Source: a virus. From it: 51,845 nucleotides of DNA. The stretch spans positions 1-51,845 of IMG/VR virus record IMGVR_UViG_3300035670_013246. One strand, given 5' to 3'. The notes under the pieces were generated by a model. The model ran no database searches and had not been told where the DNA came from. It worked only from the letters and a program-made list of their open reading frames with translations. Shown piece after piece: positions 6,061-13,226 of this stretch (positions are counted from its first letter, which is position 1; each line of letters begins with the position of its first letter). The translations under genes and the position numbers were made by a program.

Positions 6061-7953
6061 TCAGGCCGCCAGGCGCTGGTAGAGTTCGATGAGGTCGGAT
6101 GCGTTCGCCGCGACAAGGGCCCGGGCTTCGTCCTTGCAGACACTGTTGCCCAGCAGCTTCACCTGGTCAGTCTTGCTGATGGCTTTCCAGTGCAGCTGGC
6201 CGGTCACTTCATCGAGGAACAGGCCTCGGTCGATGATGTAGTCCGGTCGGAAGCCTTGGGCGCGTTTCAGCTCGTGCGGTTGCAGCATGCGCAGGGTAAT
6301 GTCGATCAGCACGTAGTCACCGACCATGACGATATCGGCGTGCTCGGTGAAGTGCTGCGGCAGGTATTTTCGGAGGAACGCCGCGCACTTGCGGGCACCG
6401 GCCAGTTGCTCATCTGTCAGCGTGTGGCTGTGCAACTGGACGACTTCGACCACAGCCATGCGATCCTTCGACGGGATCGTGTGGACCGGCTCACGAAGTG
6501 AGATCCCGTCCTTCTCGGCACCGTAGTACTTCACCATGTAGGCAGTGACCAGACGCTGATTTGAGCCTTTGCCCAGGACGGTCGAGAACGGATCGTCCGC
6601 TGCACGGCCGTCGCCCTTGTAGAAGCCGCCGTTGGCCTGCTCCAAGTGGGCGGATGCAACAGCGTGGTGACCGCTGTTTTGCGTGATGCAGCTGAGAGGG
6701 CCGTTTGCGGCAGCACCCACGCAGCCTTTGCGTAACGTTACCAGGGAGGCCGAAACCAGTGCCTGCTCGCCGCGATTGGCGCCTGTCACCGTCATGGCAG
6801 GGTCCGTGGCAGGGTAGCCTGATCGATCGCCATGGTGCGTCAGGTGTGTCAGATGCGCGCCGACCAACGCAAAGTGGCCTCCCTTGACTTGAGCAACTTG
6901 GGTTCGCAGTGGCTCAAGAGTGTCGAAAGTGCGCTGGGTCGACCCATTCGCATGCTCAGTAAGGCATCCCGCCATCGCCATCGTCGGCTGAACCAGGGCG
7001 TGATGGGTACCGCCACCGCTGATGGTCGAGGCTGGCTCACCGACGCTGTGCGTGCTGGTGTGCGACTTCGAGGTTCCGCGCAGCGGGACTATGAACGGGT
7101 CGTTGCAGGCCAGGGTGTGCCGCCACAGGCCTTTGGCGATACGGTTCATTGTGTTTTCGACCAGAGCGTCGTCCCGGAAGATCGTGCGGCCCTGCAGTTC
7201 CCAGTCGATGCATTCGGCGGCGGATCGCCAGGCTTTCTGACCCTTGCCCGGGTTCTTGTGGTGTGTCGGTGCCGGCCAGACGATGGGCTTGCCATCGCGC
7301 CGCGCGATGCCGTAAAGGCGCTTGCGGATCGTTGGCGCGCCCTGATCGGCCGCGACGCGCACCTGGTGCTCGAAGTTGTAGCGAAGGCCTCGCACCAGTG
7401 CTTCCTTGGGTACGTGGTCGCCGATTTCGGCCAAGATCTCAGGCAGGTCTGGGTGATCCTCTGGAATCCCCTTGCCCAGGACGTTCACGAACGCTTGGAA
7501 TGTCCGGCCCTTTTCGGCTTTGACCGGCTTGCCCTCATCGTCGAGCGGCCCCCAGTCGGCGAACTCTTCCACGTTTTCAAGGAAGATCAGTCGCGGACGA
7601 GTCTGGTATGCCCAGCGAATGATCACCCATGCGAGGCCGCGAATCTTGCGGTCACGGGGTTTCCCGCCCTTGGCCTTGCTGTGGTGCCGGCAGTCGGGCG
7701 AAGCCCACAAGATGCCGACCGGCTGCCCCTTCGTTGCCAGGATCGGATCGACTTCGAACACGTCTGCAACGTAGTGCTCGGTCTGCTGGTGGTTGGCGCG
7801 GTGCACAGCCAGGGCGATCGGGTTGTGGTTCACCGCCACATCCGGTTCGCGGTACGCCTCAGCGATTCCGCTGCTGGCGCCGCCTCCGCCGGCGAAGAGA
7901 TCGACGACCAGCTCCTTTTCGAAGGGCAGGGCGAGGGAGGTCATACAGGTCAT
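6061..7953 (-). CDS. DNA (cytosine-5) methyltransferase, phage type with repeat-containing target region
   Basis: The enzyme should transfer a methyl group from SAM to C5 of cytosine in a specific DNA site. Visible motifs are I (DLFAGGGGASSG, 18-29), IV (ASPDCRHHS with Cys88 as nucleophile), VI (LENVEEF, 125-131), VIII (QVRVAADQGAPTIRKRLYG), IX (HELKRAQGF) and X (VKLLGNSV). The Pro-Asp-Cys form replaces the usual Pro-Cys-Gln, as in a group of phage methylases. Between VIII and IX lie about six imperfect units ending in HALV-A-L-type strings, probably the target-recognition part. I start at 7953 (630 aa), where AAGGA is seven bases upstream. No partner restriction gene is adjacent, so it is an orphan, probably anti-restriction, methylase. 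Confidence 0.88.
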   Translation of the reverse strand: MTCMTSLALPFEKELVVDLFAGGGGASSGIAEAYREPDVAVNHNPIALAVHRANHQQTEHYVADVFEVDPILATKGQPVGILWASPDCRHHSKAKGGKPRDRKIRGLAWVIIRWAYQTRPRLIFLENVEEFADWGPLDDEGKPVKAEKGRTFQAFVNVLGKGIPEDHPDLPEILAEIGDHVPKEALVRGLRYNFEHQVRVAADQGAPTIRKRLYGIARRDGKPIVWPAPTHHKNPGKGQKAWRSAAECIDWELQGRTIFRDDALVENTMNRIAKGLWRHTLACNDPFIVPLRGTSKSHTSTHSVGEPASTISGGGTHHALVQPTMAMAGCLTEHANGSTQRTFDTLEPLRTQVAQVKGGHFALVGAHLTHLTHHGDRSGYPATDPAMTVTGANRGEQALVSASLVTLRKGCVGAAANGPLSCITQNSGHHAVASAHLEQANGGFYKGDGRAADDPFSTVLGKGSNQRLVTAYMVKYYGAEKDGISLREPVHTIPSKDRMAVVEVVQLHSHTLTDEQLAGARKCAAFLRKYLPQHFTEHADIVMVGDYVLIDITLRMLQPHELKRAQGFRPDYIIDRGLFLDEVTGQLHWKAISKTDQVKLLGNSVCKDEARALVAANASDLIELYQRLAA

Positions 7954-8065
7954 GTTGTGGTCCTTGCGTGCAGGCGCCGCCCTCGCCGGGGTGGCGTTTA
8001 TTAGTGGCAATTTGATGTCGTTTGGTCTATTGCTTGTGATTCCAGACCAGCGAGTTGAATCCCCG

Positions 8066-8287
8066 ATGGACCGCGAGCCAACAAACCAGGAAGTCGCAGC
8101 AGTTCTCGGAATTGATGAGGATCAGGTTGCTAAGTATCGTCGGGAGGCTGTGCTATTGGGCGACGGTTCCTGGCTGATCCACTTTTCCTACGACATGCCG
8201 CGAGAGCTGCGGCACAGCTTCACCGGTAGCTTCACGGCGATCGTCGAATGCGTTGCAACTTGTGTTGACGCCCGCTCAGTCGACTGA
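8066..8287 (+). CDS. Unknown 73-aa protein, solitary rightward gene
   Basis: The frame fills the gap between two leftward genes. The peptide begins MDREPTNQEVAAVLGIDEDQVAKYRREAV, which looks like a helix-turn-helix-type bundle, and continues LLGDGSWLIHFSYDMPRELRHSFTG, an unusually patterned sequence for a shadow frame. Neither this ATG nor an in-frame ATG at 8015 has a good ribosome site, so the start is uncertain. It resembles conserved Pseudomonas prophage hypotheticals, but I cannot name a family. Confidence 0.5.
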   Translation: MDREPTNQEVAAVLGIDEDQVAKYRREAVLLGDGSWLIHFSYDMPRELRHSFTGSFTAIVECVATCVDARSVD

Positions 8288-8310
8288 GGCGGGCGGGTAG
8301 CGCCGGAGGG

Positions 8311-8934
8311 TCACGGGCAGTTGTTCGCGCCGCAGTTCTGGCAGTCGTTGAGGAATCGGCCGTCCCAGCTGATGAAGCGTCCGCAGCCATGGCAGTTGAG
8401 CGGTCGGTCACAGGGCTTGCGCTGCTTCCGCGGCTTCGCTATCTCAATGCCGGTGCCACGGAGGGCTTCTTTGATATTCACGTCCCGCTTATGCACCAGG
8501 CGCCTGGCCTTGGCCTCAAGGTAAGACAAGGGCCAGATCACCGCTTCCTCTGGAGTGTTGCCGATCGCTTTGGCAGCCTCGAAGGTGAGGTGATGTGCCT
8601 TCTCGAATCGGAAGGTGTGGCCTATTGGCCACCTGGCCAAGGCAATGTCGTTCCCGTTCCAGTGCCCAGGGATCTGCAGGACAACAGTGCATCCCGGGGT
8701 CAGGTGGTCGCGGGCTTCATCCAGGCTGATGTACTGATGATCGACGCCAACGTGTGCGCGGGCGTCAACGTAGTCTTTTGGCCCAGGGATGTCGGTATCG
8801 CGATGGCTGCAGGCCTGCTCTTGCGTGAAAACCTCGGCCTTGTCGAGGCTGGTGGTGTACCCGCCGCCCAGGGCCCAGAACATGAGGCCGTCACCGACAT
8901 GGCTCCGACTGTCCTGAAGGTAGAATTGGCTCAT
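8311..8934 (-). CDS. Unknown protein with C-terminal zinc ribbon, 207 aa
   Basis: The ATG at 8934 is preceded by GGAG at seven bases. The N-terminal part (FYLQDSRSHVGDGLMFWALGGGYTTSLDKAEVF) resembles small phage domains that start with a 'recording of display state' pattern but have no known role. The middle contains HLTFEAAKAIGNTPEEAVIWPLSYLEAKARRLV. The C-terminal CHGC-x12-CQNC (about residues 183-202) is a four-cysteine zinc site, suggesting nucleic-acid or protein binding. Confidence 0.65.
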   Translation of the reverse strand: MSQFYLQDSRSHVGDGLMFWALGGGYTTSLDKAEVFTQEQACSHRDTDIPGPKDYVDARAHVGVDHQYISLDEARDHLTPGCTVVLQIPGHWNGNDIALARWPIGHTFRFEKAHHLTFEAAKAIGNTPEEAVIWPLSYLEAKARRLVHKRDVNIKEALRGTGIEIAKPRKQRKPCDRPLNCHGCGRFISWDGRFLNDCQNCGANNCP

Positions 8935-8958
8935 GGCTTTCTCCATGCATGCGCCGCC

Positions 8959-8982
8959 CTCCGTGGCCGGATGCGGCATGGT
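8959..8982. repeat. Repeated leader element (copy 1), near-palindromic
   Basis: CTCCGTGGCCGG-ATGCGGCATGGT is repeated with one inserted base at 10339-10363. Read leftward, both copies lie just upstream of a leftward gene (8311-8934 and the NdpA-like gene). The core GCCGGCATGCGGC is almost self-complementary, so it may be an operator or a shared translation leader. Confidence 0.5.
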
Positions 8983-9010
8983 TGAGTTTTCTTTGATGGT
9001 GCGGTATGAC
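8982..9010 (+). promoter_or_regulatory. Candidate promoter for the rightward 9047-9334 gene
   Basis: TTGAGT (8982-8987) and TATGAC (9005-9010) are 17 bases apart, and the downstream gene starts 37 bases later. The element faces away from the leftward 8311-8934 gene. Confidence 0.45.
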
Positions 9011-9046
9011 GAAGAACCATCAAGACCGCATAGCGAGGGCAAGGGG

Positions 9047-9334
9047 ATGAAATTCGATAGCGTGTTCGCCGGGGTTCATTACTTCCTGTCTGCAACTTCA
9101 CTCGGCGAAGGCCCCTGGCAGGGCGAGGCTAATGTTCGTGTTAAGGCGGGCTCCGCGTACAGGTCAAAACAAATACCAACCACCCAGAATTTGCGAACCA
9201 GCGCCGACGCTATGCGTGGCGCCGAAGAACAACTCAAGGCTCTATGTCTTAGCGGCGTACTGCGGGTAGCTGTTCCTGCTGCCTATGAAGAGCTTGCCGG
9301 CCCCCAACCTGAGCTGATATCAGGCAGCAGATGA
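9047..9334 (+). CDS. Unknown 95-aa protein, solitary rightward gene
   Basis: The start ATG follows AAGGGG directly and a 17-bp-spaced promoter lies upstream. The product ([20 protein letters not shown]...) reads as a few beta strands followed by a helix ([19 protein letters not shown]), the same coarse plan as the 100-aa protein at 4800-5102, although I see no convincing sequence identity between them. It converges on the NdpA-like gene with a 15-base overlap. Function unknown; moron-like context. Confidence 0.55.
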   Translation: MKFDSVFAGVHYFLSATSLGEGPWQGEANVRVKAGSAYRSKQIPTTQNLRTSADAMRGAEEQLKALCLSGVLRVAVPAAYEELAGPQPELISGSR

Positions 9335-10330
9335 ACGCTTGAGCTGGTCAATCAGCTGAGTCGGTAGGTTCTTAATGGTGAGGCTGGCGCTGTCCTGGTC
9401 GAACTCGACGCGCTTGCCGAGCAGATGGGCCTCGAAGCTGATTGACATCCCTTCGGCGCGCCCGGTGTAGCGTCGGTACTGGTTGAGGGTGCGCTTGTCG
9501 GCTGCGAAGCACTCGGAGATCCCGTATTCCCCTGCCCGGATAAATTCGGCGAAGGTCTTGGGGCTGTCCTCGTTCATCAACTCAGATAGTTCGTCCAGGC
9601 TGATAGGCTCGTCGATCTTTCCTTGTGCCTGTGCGTAGGCCACCAGGTTGTGGCTTTTCTCGCTGGCGGTGTCGTCTGCCAGATCCTCGGCCTTCACGAA
9701 GTCGGCGAAGGCCTTGAGCAGGGTGCGGGTTTCGCCCGGGGCGTCGACTCCTTCCTGCGCTCCAATGAAGTCGCGGAAGTAGGCGGTAGACTTGCGACCG
9801 CCCTTCGGCTTGATGAAGGAAACGTACTGCCGCGACGCCGGGTTGTTCTTCCACTCGCTCAGGTTGATTCGAGCGGCGAAGTGCAATGTTCGGGTGTCGA
9901 TCTGGCGGGATGTGGCAACGGTCAGGTCATGGGCAACGGCTACCGTATCAACCTGTTGAAGGATTGCGATCATCAGGTAGTCAGTCATGCCCTGGGTGTA
10001 GAGTGCGAACAGAACGTGACCACCGACAGACAGGTTCAACTCCTCCATCAGCTTCGTTAAGTGCTCCGCTCCGGTCCTGGTGAAGTCGAGGAACGCTATT
10101 TCGTCGATCATGACCTTGCCCAGCCACCCGCTGAGTGGATAGGCGCCGGACGCGGGGTGGAAGAAGCCCCAGCCCTTTCCGGTCTTGGCGTTGTAGGTGC
10201 CATTAACGTCGCAAAGCAGGTTTTGGATAGCGGCGCTGTCCGGAAGCTCCGAACTGGCCAGGTGCAGGACCGCTGGGCTGCCGTCCGGCTTCTTGTCGAT
10301 AAAGTGCATCACTGCGTGGCGAATGGGCAT
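9320..10330 (-). CDS. Phage-encoded nucleoid-associated protein, NdpA/YejK family
   Basis: The 336-residue protein begins [20 protein letters not shown] and contains [67 protein letters not shown] and [14 protein letters not shown], all hallmarks of NdpA/YejK. Chromosomal NdpA is about the same length and binds the nucleoid and double-stranded DNA. A phage copy could compact or protect phage DNA, or compete with host nucleoid proteins during replication. It differs clearly from my recollection of the host protein, so it is not a recent chromosomal capture. The start at 10330 lies behind a repeated leader element. Confidence 0.88.
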   Translation of the reverse strand: MPIRHAVMHFIDKKPDGSPAVLHLASSELPDSAAIQNLLCDVNGTYNAKTGKGWGFFHPASGAYPLSGWLGKVMIDEIAFLDFTRTGAEHLTKLMEELNLSVGGHVLFALYTQGMTDYLMIAILQQVDTVAVAHDLTVATSRQIDTRTLHFAARINLSEWKNNPASRQYVSFIKPKGGRKSTAYFRDFIGAQEGVDAPGETRTLLKAFADFVKAEDLADDTASEKSHNLVAYAQAQGKIDEPISLDELSELMNEDSPKTFAEFIRAGEYGISECFAADKRTLNQYRRYTGRAEGMSISFEAHLLGKRVEFDQDSASLTIKNLPTQLIDQLKRSSAA

Positions 10331-10338
10331 GGGTGATT

Positions 10339-10363
10339 CTCCGTGGCCGGCATGCGGCATGGT
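10339..10363. repeat. Repeated leader element (copy 2)
   Basis: This is the second copy of the 24-25 bp element at 8959-8982, here directly upstream of the NdpA-like start codon. Read leftward it includes the GGAGAAT ribosome site for that gene. Confidence 0.5.
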
Positions 10364-10407
10364 GGCAATGAGTCTGTTTTGTCTGGATCGCCTGTCACGG
10401 CGACATG

Positions 10408-10656
10408 TCACGTTGTGCGAATCAGCCTTTCGAGCTGCTTGTCCGTGAGGCGATCGGCGCCGTGGATGAGGCGCGAAATCAGGTCCTGCTCTTCCTCGAT
10501 CCCGGCGCGGGCCATCGAGCGTTTAAGTGCGTTGTCCGTGTTGTGATAGAGGTCCGTGACAATGCGGCGTGACAGCAAAAGGGCTTCGCGCTCTTCCTTC
10601 GTCAGCTTGTCCCGCTCGCGCTGTTCTTGCTTGCGCTGGGTTGGCGTCTTCGCCAT
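10408..10656 (-). CDS. Small charged helical protein, 82 aa
   Basis: A GGGAGGT ribosome site seven bases before the ATG supports this frame. The product is almost wholly helical and very charged ([27 protein letters not shown] at the N-terminus, basic then acidic), ending in [20 protein letters not shown]. Similar small helical proteins are common beside phage SSB genes; no function is recognised. Confidence 0.65.
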   Translation of the reverse strand: MAKTPTQRKQEQRERDKLTKEEREALLLSRRIVTDLYHNTDNALKRSMARAGIEEEQDLISRLIHGADRLTDKQLERLIRTT

Positions 10657-10737
10657 TGCTGATACCTCCCAAGCCGCTGGGCGGCAGATTGATGTGCTGC
10701 TGGCGCCGGCCGTGGCGGACGCGCGCGGTGATGCGTT

Positions 10738-10899
10738 TCAAGCGGAAAGCTCCATGTCTCGGTCATGCCAGCCGGCAAGCCACCAACCGCAGTTCACCGT
10801 TAGCCAGTCGTAAGGTTGGGCATCGCGTGACTGGCTGTTGTCGCGGCAGGCGCGGCCGAGGTAGTACGCGGGTGGGTGAACACGCTGCCGGCGCTTCAT
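10738..10899 (-). CDS. 53-aa protein resembling ribosome modulation factor (RMF/CrpP-like)
   Basis: The ATG at 10899 lies two bases beyond the ssb stop codon, so the two are probably translated together. The peptide contains AYYLGRACRDNSQSRDAQPY and ends CGWWLAGWHDRDMELSA. Alternating small residues and an A-x3-G start, a short polar middle with PY, and a final WWLxGWxD helix are the pattern of the RMF family, which binds 70S ribosomes and promotes 100S dimers. Phage relatives are common but little studied. The assignment is by pattern only. Confidence 0.6.
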   Translation of the reverse strand: MKRRQRVHPPAYYLGRACRDNSQSRDAQPYDWLTVNCGWWLAGWHDRDMELSA

Positions 10900-10901
10900 C
10901 T

Positions 10902-11399
10902 CTACGCGCCGGCGAGGTAGTGGAGCGGGGCGAACGGGATGTCGTCGTCAAAGCTGTCGTGATCCGGCGGCGCGGCCTGCTGGTTCTGCTGCTGAGGCGT
11001 TGGCCGGCGCTGCTGCGGCTGCCGATCTGGCACTTGCCCGGGCTGCTGACCCTGCGGCCGGCTGCCGAGCAGCTGCATCGTTCCGCGCATGTCGACGTGC
11101 ACCTCAGTGCTGTAGCGCTTGATGCCGTCCTTCTCCCACTCGCGAGTTTGCAGCTTGCCTTCGATGTAGCACTGCGAGCCCTTGCGCAGATATTCGCCGG
11201 CGATCTCCGCGACCTTGCCAAACAGCGAAACACGGTGCCACTCGGTGCGCTCGACCTTCTGCCCCGACTGTTTGTCAGTCCACTGCTCGCTGGTGGCCAG
11301 GCTCAGGTTGGTTACGGCGTTGCCGTTCGGCAAGTAGCGCACGTCCGGGTCTTGGCCGCAGGTTCCGACCAAGATGACCTTGTTGACCCCGCGACTCAT
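10902..11399 (-). CDS. ssb: Single-stranded DNA-binding protein
   Basis: SSB coats single-stranded DNA during replication and recombination. The OB fold is clear: [51 protein letters not shown] and [16 protein letters not shown] Gln/Pro-rich linker follows, then the acidic tail FDDDIPF. Unusually, nine more residues (APLHYLAGA) follow the tip that normally ends the protein and docks partner enzymes. The start at 11399 overlaps the previous stop by four bases. Confidence 0.92.
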   Translation of the reverse strand: MSRGVNKVILVGTCGQDPDVRYLPNGNAVTNLSLATSEQWTDKQSGQKVERTEWHRVSLFGKVAEIAGEYLRKGSQCYIEGKLQTREWEKDGIKRYSTEVHVDMRGTMQLLGSRPQGQQPGQVPDRQPQQRRPTPQQQNQQAAPPDHDSFDDDIPFAPLHYLAGA

Positions 11400-11734
11400 G
11401 ACTGAGCAACCGCTGCCGCAACGATGAACAGCAGGGCCATGAGTGAGCACCAGCGCGTCGCGCTCTCGCCGACCTGGCGGGCCCTCACCAGGGCAACAAC
11501 AGGCAGGGCTTTCGCCTCGATGGCGCGCTCCAGACTTTCCGCATAGCGAACTGCCTGTGGATAGCTGGTGTTGCGGCCGTAGACCCGATTGTCGCGGGAC
11601 GAGACCACCATCCAGCCGTTCCCGGCCTTGGTTACGGTGAAACGCGACTTGGCGTGGAATGCCTCGGTAGCGGTGATGACTTCCTGGCGGAGCGTTTCGA
11701 GCCCGGCCTTGCTCTGTTCAATGGCTGTTTGCAT
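11396..11734 (-). CDS. Unknown protein with C-terminal membrane segment, 112 aa
   Basis: I start at 11734, where GAGGA lies eight to nine bases upstream; the ATG at 11749 contains that ribosome site. The N-terminus is helical ([26 protein letters not shown]), the middle ([22 protein letters not shown]) is beta-like, and the end ([18 protein letters not shown]) is a hydrophobic segment suggesting a tail anchor in the inner membrane. Position just before ssb suggests early expression. Confidence 0.65.
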   Translation of the reverse strand: MQTAIEQSKAGLETLRQEVITATEAFHAKSRFTVTKAGNGWMVVSSRDNRVYGRNTSYPQAVRYAESLERAIEAKALPVVALVRARQVGESATRWCSLMALLFIVAAAVAQS

Positions 11735-11754
11735 GGTGGTATTCCTCATTGTGA

Positions 11755-12138
11755 TCAGGCGTGGAGCTCGAAGGCCTCGGCCTTGCGAACGATTCGAACT
11801 TGGGCGGTGCGGCGCTCTGGCGCGCGGCGGTCTCGGCGCATGGGGTCGCTGTCGTTGATCACCGCATGCATGGCGATGAGGCAGGCGAGGGCGATGCAGA
11901 GCGGGCTGATGAGCTGTTGGCGCATGGCCTTAGTGACCGCCTCGATGCGCCGGCCGGCTTCCAGCTTGAACAGCGCTGCCTCGATCCGGTTGGCCACGGT
12001 GCCCGGGCTGACCGCCATCTGGCGGGCGATTTCCTTCGTAGTGAGGCCTTGAGCCACCCACAGCAGTGCTTCGAGCTCACGGGGAGCCAGCGCCTTGCCG
12101 AGCTGGCCAATCCATGAGCCGCAAGTGATCGTTTCCAT
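11755..12138 (-). CDS. LuxR/GerE-type HTH protein with a transmembrane segment, 127 aa
   Basis: Residues 15-65 (ALAPRELEALLWVAQGLTTKEIARQMAVSPGTVANRIEAALFKLEAG) are a canonical LuxR-type helix-turn-helix, including the L-x-x-R-E-x-E start and the TTKEIA...VSPGTV recognition pattern. Residues about 76-94 (LISPLCIALACLIAMHAV) form one membrane span, followed by a basic tail rich in Arg. There is no receiver or autoinducer domain. A membrane-tethered DNA-binding protein fits a role as a small regulator. GAGGA precedes the ATG at 12138, and a long stem-loop begins just upstream of that site. Confidence 0.8.
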   Translation of the reverse strand: METITCGSWIGQLGKALAPRELEALLWVAQGLTTKEIARQMAVSPGTVANRIEAALFKLEAGRRIEAVTKAMRQQLISPLCIALACLIAMHAVINDSDPMRRDRRAPERRTAQVRIVRKAEAFELHA

Positions 12139-12152
12139 GATTGTCCTCAGCA

Positions 12153-12225
12153 ACCGCATTGGTCAGGCGCCAAGCGCGGGTGACCAGACCCACCGTGAAG
12201 GTGGCCTGGCGCCTGCCAATGCGGT
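12153..12225. promoter_or_regulatory. Long stem-loop I in the leader of the LuxR-type gene
   Basis: The arms 12153-12172 and 12207-12225 are complementary over 19 bp with one bulged base, and the loop contains a nested perfect hairpin (CCACC-GTGAA-GGTGG, 12190-12204). The structure ends three bases from the ribosome site of the leftward gene at 12138. As RNA it could control translation or act as a processed small RNA; as DNA it is a large dyad. Confidence 0.65.
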
Positions 12226-12334
12226 CGTATGTGAAGGGAAGGGGTGCAGGCGGTGAGCGCTACCTCACATGCATCTGGTCTGGCCGGGTAGGCCCCGGAT
12301 TCGCCTGCGTGTACGTCGATTAATCTTTACTGCG

Positions 12335-12361
12335 GTGAGCCTTAACTTGGATAAGGCTTAC
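12335..12361. promoter_or_regulatory. Stem-loop II, 10-bp inverted repeat
   Basis: GTGAGCCTTA (12335-12344) pairs with TAAGGCTTAC (12352-12361) with one G-T type mismatch around a seven-base loop. It lies between stem-loops I and III in the same gene-free stretch (12139-12506). Confidence 0.5.
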
Positions 12362-12387
12362 GGTGATGCGCTTTAAACTGGTGAAAA

Positions 12388-12471
12388 CTGCATCGGGGTG
12401 TGATCTGCATGACGTTTGTCGCCCATTGCTCTCGCGCTGGGTGACGGTACTCAGATCACACACCGATGCAG
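12388..12471. promoter_or_regulatory. Long stem-loop III
   Basis: The arms 12388-12406 and 12453-12471 are complementary at 18 of 19 positions. The 46-base interior contains a further pairing (GTCGCCCA with TGGGTGAC, one wobble). No convincing reading frame crosses 12139-12506, so this stretch is best described as a structured leader or intergenic RNA between two leftward genes. Confidence 0.6.
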
Positions 12472-12506
12472 CCTGCGATGGGTAGCAGGGCGTCGGGCAG
12501 TTAACT

Positions 12507-12731
12507 TCAGGCTGACGTGGAGCAGGCTTCAAAGGCAGCCCGTTCCAGCTCGAGACATTGCTCGTAATGAGCCATCGCGATGGGCATGTGATAGCTATCC
12601 AGCGGCCATTTGCTGACCTTGCAGCCTTGGCCTGCCGGGCAGTGGAAGACGAACAGCTCGCCCTCGCTCTTGTCCATCTCCAGGCTCACTTGGGCACCGC
12701 TATCGAAGCGGTCTTGGATAATCGTGGTCAT
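12507..12731 (-). CDS. Unknown early protein, 74 aa
   Basis: It is the first recognisable gene downstream of the leftward early promoter. The ATG at 12731 follows GGAG and GAG purine tracts. The product (MTTIIQDRFDSGAQVSLEMDKSEGELFVFHCPAG...) reads as antiparallel beta strands followed by a C-terminal helix (MAHYEQCLELERAAFEACS) with several cysteines. No family recognised. By position it corresponds to lambda N, but it is acidic and not arginine-rich, so I do not propose N function. Confidence 0.62.
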   Translation of the reverse strand: MTTIIQDRFDSGAQVSLEMDKSEGELFVFHCPAGQGCKVSKWPLDSYHMPIAMAHYEQCLELERAAFEACSTSA

Positions 12732-13068
12732 CTCTACATGCTCCGCTATCGGTTGATTTCCCGCCTGGCCCTGTCGCCAAGGCCAGTCAGTGAAATCTGT
12801 TGTCCGCACCATGCGCGGCGCCGCGGTATCCCCACCTGGCCGGGTCACACATTTCGTGTTCGGTGTTCTTCCCGGCTGGCTTGCATGGTTAGGCGTCCCT
12901 CAATGCCTGAGGTCCGGCAGCTATCCAGAGGCTGCGTGGTCGACGACTTAGCTTGTCCCGACCCAGGTAATGGCCTGGGTGCGTCGAGGTGGTCACGTCT
13001 GGTTGTGTAAAGAGCGGTGGCCGGTGAGGGCCTCGGCAGTCCCTGGTGAGTGGCTGCGTGTTGAGGCA
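12732..13068 (-). other. Untranslated leader of the leftward early transcript
   Basis: About 330 bases separate the predicted pL start from the first gene. No frame in this stretch is convincing. It contains hairpins: ACCCAGG-TAATGG-CCTGGGT (12961-12980, perfect) and CTGGCC-N10-GGCCAG (12765-12786). A long structured leader in this place would suit antitermination signals or a small RNA; nothing more can be said from sequence. Confidence 0.4.
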
Positions 13069-13097
13069 AATATCACGCATCGTGTTTTTTATGTCAA
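13069..13097 (-). promoter_or_regulatory. Leftward early promoter pL with repressor operator in its spacer
   Basis: On the minus strand TTGACA (13097-13092) and GATATT (13074-13069) are separated by exactly 17 bases. The spacer contains CACGATGCGTG (13084-13074), identical to the operator core in pR. A second CAC-N5-GTG site (13098-13108) abuts the -35 box. The arrangement mirrors pR and predicts repression by the 16000-16806 repressor. Confidence 0.75.
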
Positions 13098-13108
13098 CAC
13101 AATGTGTG
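13098..13108. promoter_or_regulatory. Repressor operator, left set, site 2
   Basis: CACAATGTGTG fits the CAC-N5-GTG consensus shared by six sites in the immunity region. It lies upstream of and touching the pL -35 box, the same place as the 16844-16854 site relative to pR. Confidence 0.65.
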
Positions 13109-13155
13109 ATTTATTTTGCCTGAGGTTGTGTTGGGGATTTTCCCTACGAGGCGGG

Positions 13156-13184
13156 TTCACGTTTCACGAGGCGTGATGTAAGCT
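13156..13184 (+). promoter_or_regulatory. Candidate promoter and operator for the DUF1654 gene
   Basis: TTCACG (13156-13161) and TAAGCT (13179-13184) are 17 bases apart and the spacer holds CACGAGGCGTG (13165-13175), the same operator plan as pL and pR. The downstream gene starts at 13227 behind AAAGGAGA. The boxes are weak matches; the operator placement is the stronger argument. Confidence 0.5.
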
Positions 13185-13226
13185 CATTGCAATAGCTGGA
13201 TGGATATACAGTAAAGGAGATAGCTT

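Noticed and set aside
6832-8004. Rightward 390-codon frame opposite the cytosine methyltransferase
   Set aside because: Antisense shadow of a gene with all methylase motifs; composition is typical of a complementary GC-rich frame.
10523-10741. Leftward 72-codon frame overlapping the 82-aa helical gene
   Set aside because: It needs a TTG start and overlaps a better frame that has a GGGAGGT ribosome site.
12141-12323. Rightward 60-codon frame through stem-loop I
   Set aside because: The region is dominated by inverted repeats; the peptide is arginine-rich shadow-like sequence and the start lacks a ribosome site.
12507-12731. Lambda N-like antiterminator
   Set aside because: The position fits, but the protein is acidic and lacks the arginine-rich RNA-binding N-terminus of N proteins, and no boxB-like element was convincing.
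12970-13176. Rightward 68-codon frame across the pL region
   Set aside because: It runs through the promoter and two operators and has no ribosome site.
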